A stretch of 5,106 bases of DNA, from positions 1-5,106 of the forward strand of contig CAZZWS010000262.1 in assembly GCA_964657795.1 (NCBI GenBank), given 5' to 3'. Positions 1 to 5,106 of the stretch are shown piece by piece. The notes beneath the pieces were generated by a model. That model did not search any database. It worked only from the letters and a program-made list of their open reading frames with translations, and had not been told where the DNA came from. The position numbers and the translations under genes were made by a program. This DNA is from CAHJXF01 sp964657795 (GTDB taxonomy: Bacteria > Pseudomonadota > Gammaproteobacteria > Burkholderiales > Burkholderiaceae_D). Numbering within the stretch: the stretch's first letter is position 1; the number at the start of each line of letters is the position of its first letter.

Positions 1-371
1 AGGATCTCCCGCACGATCGTTCCGGTGTACTCCGGATAGACGTCGATGTCGCCGGCTTCGAGCGCCGCGACGAGGATGCCCGTGTTGCCGAGACCGGCCT
101 TGTGGACCGCGGCGATGCCGCGGGCGAGCAGCGTCTGCTCGACGATCTCGCCGAGCACGTACGACTCGGTGAAGCGCTTGGAGCCGACGCGGACTTCGCG
201 CGCGGGCGCGGCATTCGCGCCAGCGAGCCCGGACGGCAGCGCTGCCAGGAAGGCGACGACGATTGCGACGGCGACGGTTGCGACGACGACCGCGAGCACG
301 AAGGGCTTCGCCGGCAGTCTCCACATGGTGGGTGGGTCCCCACGAGGTCGGTTCGGGCCGGACAGGGTCAT
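1..371 (-). CDS. Glycine betaine/choline-type ABC transporter substrate-binding protein, N-terminal part (C-terminus outside window)
   Basis: Only the first 123 residues are present; the gene continues past the left edge. It should bind an osmoprotectant (glycine betaine, choline or a relative) outside the inner membrane and deliver it to an ABC permease. A basic, Pro-rich N-region is followed by a long hydrophobic stretch (about residues 24-45, FVLAVVVATVAVAIVVAFLA) and an Ala-rich cleavage-like region near residues 50-57, so it is exported or membrane-anchored. The mature part opens with VRVGSKRFTESYVLGEI (62-76 core) and continues with GLGNTGILVAALEAGDIDVY and PEYTGT (93-118), the hallmark start of the OpuAC/OsmF (YehZ) family. 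I chose the ATG at 371 because a good Shine-Dalgarno precedes it; an in-frame ATG at 326 would give a protein 15 residues shorter with a weaker site. Whether a permease domain is fused downstream cannot be seen. Family confident, exact ligand not. Confidence 0.85.
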   Translation of the reverse strand, partial: MTLSGPNRPRGDPPTMWRLPAKPFVLAVVVATVAVAIVVAFLAALPSGLAGANAAPAREVRVGSKRFTESYVLGEIVEQTLLARGIAAVHKAGLGNTGILVAALEAGDIDVYPEYTGTIVREI

Positions 372-375
372 CGCG

Positions 376-382
376 TCACCTT
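376..382 (-). promoter_or_regulatory. Ribosome binding site of the substrate-binding protein gene
   Basis: On the minus strand this reads AAGGTGA, four bases before the ATG at 371. It matches the anti-Shine-Dalgarno better than the GGGGAC stretch ahead of the alternative ATG at 326, and decides the start chosen here. Confidence 0.55.
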
Positions 383-419
383 AACCGATCGAACGGACGC
401 TTCGTGGCGCGTCGAGATT

Positions 420-428
420 GTTATATTT
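420..428. promoter_or_regulatory. AT-rich island with candidate -10 elements for both divergent genes
   Basis: The 163-base intergenic region (372-534) is very GC-rich apart from this spot. On the plus strand it contains TATATT (422-427) and on the minus strand TATAAC (425-420), each one mismatch from the sigma-70 -10 consensus. No convincing -35 hexamer lies at 16-18 bases in either direction; TTCGTG (401-406) is the nearest plus-strand candidate, at a short 15-base spacing. If used, the plus-strand transcript would have a leader of about 100 bases before the peptidase start and the minus-strand one about 40 bases. I see no riboswitch or clear operator palindrome in the rest of the gap. This is inference from composition and position. 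Confidence 0.3.
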
Positions 429-523
429 CGCCGTCCGCCCCGGCTTCGAACCGACCGCGGGCCCCGTCGCGCGGGACGCGATGCCGATTCACCCGTCAGG
501 CGGCGCTCGTGCCTTTCCATCAC

Positions 524-528
524 AAGGA
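524..528 (+). promoter_or_regulatory. Ribosome binding site of the M13 peptidase gene
   Basis: AAGGA lies six bases before the ATG at 535. It selects that start over the in-frame ATG at 481 and TTG at 418, which would place 18 or more residues ahead of an otherwise normal lipoprotein signal peptide. Confidence 0.7.
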
Positions 529-534
529 TTCCCG

Positions 535-2625
535 ATGATCGAAACATCCCCTCAGCCGTTGCGCCGCTCCCTGAAGAGCGCTGCGATGATCGCGGCGCTT
601 TGCGGGCTCGCGGCCTGCGCGGACCAGAACGCCAGGCAGACCGATGCGCAGATCGCGGCCAGCGCAGCCGCGGCGGCCAAGTCGGCTGCGCCGACGCCGC
701 AGAACGACATGTACCAGGCCGTCAACGGCGCCTGGCTGGCGAGCAACGAGATCCCGGCCGACCGATCATCATGGGGCGCGTTCCTCCAACTGCGCGACGA
801 GGCGACGACGGCTTCGAAGACGCTGATCGACGATGCCGAAGCGGCCAGCGCCGCCAAGGGCAAGGCATCGAAGGCCACGCCCGATCAGCGCAAGATCGCG
901 GCCCTCTACGAGAGCTTCATGGACGAGGATCGTCTGGAGAAGCTGGGCGCGAAGCCGATCGTCCCGCAGATGCGCGCCATCGACGCGATGAAGTCCAAGC
1001 GCGACCTGCCGATGGTGATCGCGCAGTTCAACGAGGTCGGCATCACGACGCCCTATGTCGCCGTCGTCGGCCAGGACGCGCGCGATCCCCAGCATTACAT
1101 CCCGCTGATCTATCAGAGCGGTCTCGGTCTGCCCGATCGCGACTACTACCTGAAAGACGACGACGCGAAGCTCAAGGACACGCGCGACAAGTACTTGCTG
1201 CACGTGGCCAAGCTGCTGTCCCTCGCGGGCGACGCCGACGCCGATGCCGACGCCGCGCAGGTCCTCGAACTCGAGACACGCCTCGCCCGTGCGCAATGGA
1301 CGCGGGTCGAGAACCGCGATCCGGTCAAGACCTACAACAAGGTCGCGCTGTCCGGCCTCGACGGGTTGACGCCGGGCTACGTGTGGAAGCCCTGGCTGTC
1401 CGCGTCGCGCATGGCCGGCAAGACCACAGCGGTGGTCGTCGCGCAGCCGAGCTATCTGAAGGGCTTCGGCGAAACGGTCGAAGCGATGCCGCTGACCGCG
1501 TGGAAGGCGTACTTCAAGTATCACGTCATCGCGTCGGCGTCGCCCTATCTGTCGAAGCCGTTCGCGGATGAGAACTTCGCGTTCGAAGGGGGCGTGCTGA
1601 GCGGCACGCCGGTCCAGTTGCCGCGCTGGAAGCGGGGTGTCGGCGTGGTCGAGAGCTCGATGGGTCAGGGCCTCGGCAAGCTGTATGTCGCGCGCTACTT
1701 CCCACCCGAGTACAAGGCCCGGATGGACGAGATGGTCCGCAACATCCTGGCCGCGTACAAGCAGAGCATCGACGGCCTCGACTGGATGGGCGCCGACACC
1801 AAGAAGGAAGCGCAGGCCAAGCTCGCCAGCTTCGATCCCAAGATCGCGTATCCGACGAAGTGGCGCGACTACACGGCGCTGTCGGTGCGCGAGGACGACC
1901 TGCTCGGCAACGTGATGCGCGCGCGCCGCTTCGAGTACGACCGCAACCTCGCCAAGCTCGGCAAGCCGATCGACAAGACCGAGTGGGGCATGACGCCGCA
2001 GACGGTCAACGCGTACTACAACAGCCGGCGCAACGAGATCGTGTTCCCGGCCGCGATCCTGCAGCCGCCGTTCTTCGATCCGAAAGCCGACGACGCGACC
2101 AACTACGGTGCCATCGGCGCCGTCATCGGCCACGAGATCAGCCACGGCTTCGACGACAGCGGCAGCCAGTCGGACGGGGACGGACGCCTGCGCGACTGGT
2201 GGACCGCCGACGATCGCGCGCGCTTCAATGCCAAGACCAAGGCGTTGATCGCACAGTACGACCAGTTCGAACCGGTGCCCGGCTACCACGTCAACGGCGC
2301 GTTGACGCTGGGCGAGAACATCGCCGACAACTCCGGTATCGCGATCGCGTTCAAGGCTTACAAGATTTCGCTGCACGGCCAGCCGGCGCCGGTCGTCGAC
2401 GGCGCGACCGGGGAACAGCGCTTCTACCGCGGCTTCGCGACGGTCTGGCGCAACAAGATCCGCGAGCCGCAGGCGATCCGCCTCGTCAAGTCCGACCCGC
2501 ATTCGCCCGGCGAATTCCGCGCCAACGGCACGCTGCGCAACCAGCCGGGGTTCTACGAGGCCTACGGCGTCAAGCCCGGCGACGGGATGTATCTCGCGCC
2601 GGATCAGCGCGTGACGATCTGGTAA
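535..2625 (+). CDS. pepO: M13 family (neprilysin/PepO-type) zinc metalloendopeptidase, lipoprotein
   Basis: A 696-residue zinc endopeptidase expected to cleave short peptides in the cell envelope. The N-terminus is a lipoprotein signal: basic RR/K region, hydrophobic AAMIAALCG, then lipobox LAAC with Cys28 as the predicted lipidated residue. Ala at +2 gives no inner-membrane retention signal, so outer-membrane anchoring is likely. An Ala-rich tether (about 29-56) leads into the M13 N-terminal domain, starting near DMYQAVNGAWL (58-68). The C-terminal catalytic domain has the substrate-binding NAYY (492-495), the zinc site HEISH (His533 and His537 as ligands, Glu534 as general base), GENIAD with third ligand Glu594 and supporting Asp598, and DPHSPGEFR with His656 and Arg662, matching the transition-state and C-terminal-carboxylate contacts of neprilysin. 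It ends in the family-typical Trp. All catalytic residues and full length are present. Ser/Ala-rich tether aside, the mature protein has no cysteine except Cys28. The physiological substrate is unknown; the gene stands alone with its own terminator. Confidence 0.95.
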   Translation: MIETSPQPLRRSLKSAAMIAALCGLAACADQNARQTDAQIAASAAAAAKSAAPTPQNDMYQAVNGAWLASNEIPADRSSWGAFLQLRDEATTASKTLIDDAEAASAAKGKASKATPDQRKIAALYESFMDEDRLEKLGAKPIVPQMRAIDAMKSKRDLPMVIAQFNEVGITTPYVAVVGQDARDPQHYIPLIYQSGLGLPDRDYYLKDDDAKLKDTRDKYLLHVAKLLSLAGDADADADAAQVLELETRLARAQWTRVENRDPVKTYNKVALSGLDGLTPGYVWKPWLSASRMAGKTTAVVVAQPSYLKGFGETVEAMPLTAWKAYFKYHVIASASPYLSKPFADENFAFEGGVLSGTPVQLPRWKRGVGVVESSMGQGLGKLYVARYFPPEYKARMDEMVRNILAAYKQSIDGLDWMGADTKKEAQAKLASFDPKIAYPTKWRDYTALSVREDDLLGNVMRARRFEYDRNLAKLGKPIDKTEWGMTPQTVNAYYNSRRNEIVFPAAILQPPFFDPKADDATNYGAIGAVIGHEISHGFDDSGSQSDGDGRLRDWWTADDRARFNAKTKALIAQYDQFEPVPGYHVNGALTLGENIADNSGIAIAFKAYKISLHGQPAPVVDGATGEQRFYRGFATVWRNKIREPQAIRLVKSDPHSPGEFRANGTLRNQPGFYEAYGVKPGDGMYLAPDQRVTIW
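1231..1254 (+). repeat. Short (Asp-Ala)x4 coding microrepeat in the peptidase gene
   Basis: Four consecutive six-base units, GACGCC three times and GATGCC once, encode DADADADA at residues 233-240 of the M13 peptidase. It sits in the N-terminal domain just before the helix VLELETRLARAQW. It keeps the frame and is far from the catalytic residues, so it probably only lengthens a loop. Confidence 0.6.
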
Positions 2626-2646
2626 GCGGCCTCATCGCGGTCGTCG

Positions 2647-2676
2647 AAAACGCCTCGGCTCGTCCGAGGCGTTTTT
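2647..2676. terminator. Bidirectional Rho-independent terminator between convergent genes
   Basis: Perfect eight-base GC-rich stem CGCCTCGG (2651-2658) / CCGAGGCG (2664-2671) with a five-base loop CTCGT. It is flanked by AAAA (2647-2650) on the left and TTTTT (2672-2676) on the right. On the plus strand the T-run follows the hairpin; on the minus strand the A-run reads as TTTT after the same hairpin. It lies 21 bases after the peptidase stop and about 20 bases after the ATPase stop, so it can end both convergent transcripts. The plus direction, with five T's, looks the stronger. Confidence 0.85.
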
Positions 2677-2695
2677 GTCTGCGGCGCATCATTCT

Positions 2696-5062
2696 TCACA
2701 ACTTCACGTTCCGCAACCGCAGCGCGTTGACGATGACCGAGAACGAACTCAGGCTCATCGCCGCCGCCGCGACGGTCGGGCCGAAGACGATGCCCAGAAC
2801 CGGGTACAGGATGCCGGCCGCGAGCGGGACGCCGACCGCGTTGTAGACGAACGCGAAGCCGAGGTTCTGGCGGATATTGGCGAGTGCGAGCCGCGCGAGG
2901 CGACGGGCCCTCACGAGCCCCGCTAGGTCGCCGTTGAGCAGCACCACGCGCGCGCTCTCCATCGCGATGTCCGTGCCGCCGCCCATCGCGATGCCGACGT
3001 CGGCCGTGGCCAGCGCCGGGGCGTCGTTGACGCCGTCGCCGGCCATCGCCACCTTGCGGCCCTCGTCGCGCAGGCGTTGCACCCAGGCCTGCTTGCCGAG
3101 CGGATCGAGGCCCGCGGCGTAGCGGACGATGCCGAGCTGCCGTGCGATCGCGGCGGCGGTGGTGTCGTGGTCGCCGGTCAGCATGACGACGTCGATGTCG
3201 TCGCTCATGAGGCTCGCGAGAGCAGCGCGCGCCGATGGCTTGATGGGGTCGGCGACGCCGATCGCGGCTGCCGCACGGCCGTCGACCGCGACCAGCAACG
3301 CGCTGTCGCCGTCGCGCCGGAGCGCGTCGGCCGGTCCCGCGAGCGTCTCGTACACGACGCCTTCGCGTTCGAGGAAAGCCGCGTTGCCGGCGAGGACGAG
3401 ACGACCATCGACCCGTCCCTTGACGCCGAAGCCCGCGACCGACGCCATGCTGTTCGCGTCGCCCAGCGTGAGCATGCGCTCACTTGCCGCCGTAATGATC
3501 GCCGCCGCCAGCGGATGCGCGCTGCCGCGTTCGAGACTGGCGACGAGCCGCAGCAGCGCGTCTTCGGTCAGGTCGCCGATCTCCGGCGCCATCACGATCC
3601 GCGACACCCGCGCCCGTCCTTCGGTCAGCGTCCCGGTCTTGTCGACCACCATCGTGTCGATCGCGGCCATCCGTTCGAGCGCGTCGGCGTCCTTGATGAG
3701 GATGCCGTCGCGGGCGCCGCGGCCGATCGCGACCGTTACGGAGATCGGCGTCGCGAGGCCCAGGGCGCACGGGCAGGCGACGATCAGCACCGAGATGGCC
3801 GCGACGAGCGCATGCGGCCAGACCGGCGCTGGGCCGAGCGCGAGCCACGCGATGGCCGCCACGACCGCGGCGACCAGCACCAGCGGCACGAACCAGCCGG
3901 CGACCCGGTCCGCGAGCTTCTGGATCGGCGCACGCGACCGGCCGGCTTCGGCGACCAGCGTCGCGATGCGCGCCAGCAGCGTGTCGGCGCCGACCTTCTC
4001 GGCGCGCATCACGAAGCTGCCGGAACCGTTCAGCGAACCCGCGATGACGCGCTGGCCGACGCCTTTCTCGACCGCCAGCGACTCGCCGGTCACCAACGCT
4101 TCGTCGAGCGCACTCGACCCCGACTCGATCACGCCGTCCACCGGCACCTTGTCGCCGGGCCGCACGCGCAGCCGATCCCCCGCGACGACCTCGGCCAGCG
4201 GCACTTCGATGTCCTGGCCCGCGGCATCGATGCGCCTCGCCGTGGCCGGAGCGAGGGCCAGCAGCGCGCGCATCGCGTCGCCGGTCTTCGCGCGCGCTCG
4301 CAGTTCCAGCACCTGGCCGACCAGCGCCAGCGTGACGATGCCGGCCGCGGCTTCGAAATACAGCGGCAGATGGCCGTGCTCGCGGAAGGCCGCGGGCAGC
4401 ACGTCGGGGAACAGCAAGGCGATGACGCTGAACGCCCACGACACGACGACGCCGAGTCCGATCAGGCTGAACATGTTGAGCTTGCCGGTGCGGTACGAAC
4501 GCCACGCGCGCTGCAGGAACGGCCAGCCGGCGTACAGCACGACGGGCGTCGCGAGCGCCGCTTCGAGCCACGGCATCCAGGGAGCGTCCATCGAACCCGC
4601 AGCCATCGAACCCGCGATCATCGGGACCATCGCGACGATCCACAGCGGCACCGTCAACAGGGCGGCGACGACCAGCCGTCGCGTCATGTCGACGAGCTCC
4701 GGGTTGGCCGTGTCGCCGGCGACCGGCATGCGCGGTTCGAGGGCCATGCCGCACAGGGGACAGGCGCCGGGGTGATCCTGGACGACCTCCGGGTCCATCG
4801 GACAGACGTATTCGGGCTTGACGCCGGCCGGCACGATGACCGGTGCGGGCATGGTCGCGCGCGGCGCGGGCGGATGCGCGAGGTAGTGCGCGGGATCGCG
4901 GGCGAACTTGTCGCGGCAGCCCATCGAGCAGAAGTACCAGGTGGTGTCGTGTTGCGTGAACGACTTCTCCGGGTTGGTCGCGGCGCGCATGCCGCAGACG
5001 GGGTCGACATGCGGCTTGTCGACGGGTGGCGCGGCCGGGACGGGTTCTGCTGGGGTCGACAT
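2696..5062 (-). CDS. copA: Copper-exporting P1B-1 type ATPase with N-terminal YHS and CPxCGM heavy-metal-binding domains
   Basis: A complete 788-residue inner-membrane pump that should use ATP to export Cu(+), possibly also Ag(+). After a Pro-rich leader comes a YHS domain (about 17-62: DPVCGM with Cys23, then YFCSMGC with Cys45 and Cys49). A heavy-metal-binding motif follows (85-110: YVCPMDPE, then CPLCGMALEP; Cys87, Cys101, Cys104). The P-type core has about eight membrane segments (near 127-147, 162-184, 195-218, 232-254, 388-410, 418-445, 730-755, 758-780). Motifs are all intact: TGES 325-328, CPC 430-432 in the sixth segment, DKTGT with phosphorylated Asp474, His516-Pro517 in the nucleotide domain, and GDGVND 675-680. 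Tyr740-Asn741 and MSLSS (769-773) with the CPC are the P1B-1 Cu(+) signature, which argues against Zn/Cd/Pb specificity. No HMA (GMxCxxC) domain is present. No strong Shine-Dalgarno precedes the ATG at 5062, and the frame stays open to the window edge without another start codon, so a start further upstream is not excluded. No CueR-like operator is visible in the 44 upstream bases. Confidence 0.93.
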   Translation of the reverse strand: MSTPAEPVPAAPPVDKPHVDPVCGMRAATNPEKSFTQHDTTWYFCSMGCRDKFARDPAHYLAHPPAPRATMPAPVIVPAGVKPEYVCPMDPEVVQDHPGACPLCGMALEPRMPVAGDTANPELVDMTRRLVVAALLTVPLWIVAMVPMIAGSMAAGSMDAPWMPWLEAALATPVVLYAGWPFLQRAWRSYRTGKLNMFSLIGLGVVVSWAFSVIALLFPDVLPAAFREHGHLPLYFEAAAGIVTLALVGQVLELRARAKTGDAMRALLALAPATARRIDAAGQDIEVPLAEVVAGDRLRVRPGDKVPVDGVIESGSSALDEALVTGESLAVEKGVGQRVIAGSLNGSGSFVMRAEKVGADTLLARIATLVAEAGRSRAPIQKLADRVAGWFVPLVLVAAVVAAIAWLALGPAPVWPHALVAAISVLIVACPCALGLATPISVTVAIGRGARDGILIKDADALERMAAIDTMVVDKTGTLTEGRARVSRIVMAPEIGDLTEDALLRLVASLERGSAHPLAAAIITAASERMLTLGDANSMASVAGFGVKGRVDGRLVLAGNAAFLEREGVVYETLAGPADALRRDGDSALLVAVDGRAAAAIGVADPIKPSARAALASLMSDDIDVVMLTGDHDTTAAAIARQLGIVRYAAGLDPLGKQAWVQRLRDEGRKVAMAGDGVNDAPALATADVGIAMGGGTDIAMESARVVLLNGDLAGLVRARRLARLALANIRQNLGFAFVYNAVGVPLAAGILYPVLGIVFGPTVAAAAMSLSSFSVIVNALRLRNVKL
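4588..4617. repeat. 15-base tandem duplication in the ATPase gene encoding repeated Gly-Ser-Met
   Basis: Two adjacent 15-base units share the identical 13-base core CCATCGAACCCGC (4588-4600 and 4603-4615, plus strand). In the ATPase frame they encode AGSMAAGSMD (about residues 150-159), in the extracytoplasmic loop between the first and second membrane segments. The loop also carries Met145, Met148 and Met163. The length is a multiple of three, so the frame is kept. Confidence 0.7.
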
Positions 5063-5106
5063 GAGGCTCGGTTCGGACGGTGGAGTGATGCGAGGTGGCG
5101 CGATCT
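5063..5106 (-). other. Truncated upstream region of the copper ATPase gene
   Basis: Forty-four GC-rich bases between the ATPase start and the right edge. Read on the minus strand they show no good Shine-Dalgarno, -10 box or regulator dyad. The ATPase frame is open through all 14 codons with no ATG, GTG or TTG, so I cannot tell whether this is a promoter region, the end of an upstream gene or uncalled coding sequence. Confidence 0.3.

Noticed and set aside
430..480. GC-rich near-palindromic stretches in the intergenic region (for example CCGCGGGCCCCG)
   Set aside because: No extended perfect stem with a sensible loop; consistent with chance in DNA of this composition.
481..534. Upstream in-frame starts (ATG at 481, TTG at 418) for the peptidase
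   Set aside because: They would put 18 or more residues before the lipoprotein signal peptide, and neither has a ribosome binding site as good as AAGGA ahead of 535.
102..1571. 489-codon plus-strand open frame spanning the binding-protein gene, the intergenic region and the peptidase start
   Set aside because: Arg-rich translation with no domain, crossing a divergent promoter region and two real genes in other frames.
769..2502. 577-codon open frame on the minus strand inside the M13 peptidase gene
   Set aside because: It is antisense to a complete gene with every catalytic motif. Its product is rich in Arg, Val, Leu and Asp with no recognisable domain, as expected of shadow frames in GC-rich coding DNA.
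3129..4775. 548-codon open frame on the plus strand opposite the copper ATPase
   Set aside because: Ser/Ala/Thr-rich low-complexity translation antisense to an intact P-type ATPase; a GC-driven shadow.
4790..4804. CPMD instead of CPMH in the ATPase heavy-metal-binding motif, seemingly a lost ligand
   Set aside because: From family knowledge, both CPMH and CPMD occur in this motif among proteobacterial P1B ATPases, so it is probably normal variation rather than loss.

Overview
This is a high-GC, gene-dense stretch of bacterial chromosome with three protein genes. The predicted proteins (an M13 metallopeptidase lipoprotein with a long Ala-rich tether, a Cu(+)-type P-type ATPase with YHS and CPxCGM metal-binding domains, and an osmoprotectant-type binding protein) and the strong G/C preference at third codon positions suggest a proteobacterium. 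The Lysobacterales/Xanthomonadales are my best guess, by resemblance only. No RNA gene, insertion sequence, CRISPR array, phage gene or origin is visible.

Layout from left to right. (1) Bases 1-371, minus strand: the N-terminal 123 residues of a glycine betaine/choline-type ABC transporter substrate-binding protein, running off the left edge. (2) Bases 372-534: a divergent intergenic region holding ribosome binding sites for both flanking genes and one AT-rich island that may serve promoters in both directions. (3) Bases 535-2625, plus strand: a complete M13 (neprilysin/PepO) zinc metallopeptidase made as a 696-residue lipoprotein. (4) Bases 2626-2695: a short convergent gap filled by a hairpin that has A's on one side and T's on the other, so it probably terminates both neighbours. 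(5) Bases 2696-5062, minus strand: a complete 788-residue copper-exporting P1B-1 ATPase with YHS and heavy-metal-binding domains in place of the usual HMA domain. (6) Bases 5063-5106: the start of its upstream region, cut by the window edge.

The three genes are not one operon: the peptidase is divergent from the transporter gene and convergent with the ATPase gene. Their roles (osmoprotectant uptake, peptide cleavage at the envelope, copper export) share only that all act at the cell envelope. I see no undescribed system here. The points most worth a second look are the ATPase N-terminus, the small tandem duplication that enriches its first extracytoplasmic loop in methionine, and the shared terminator.
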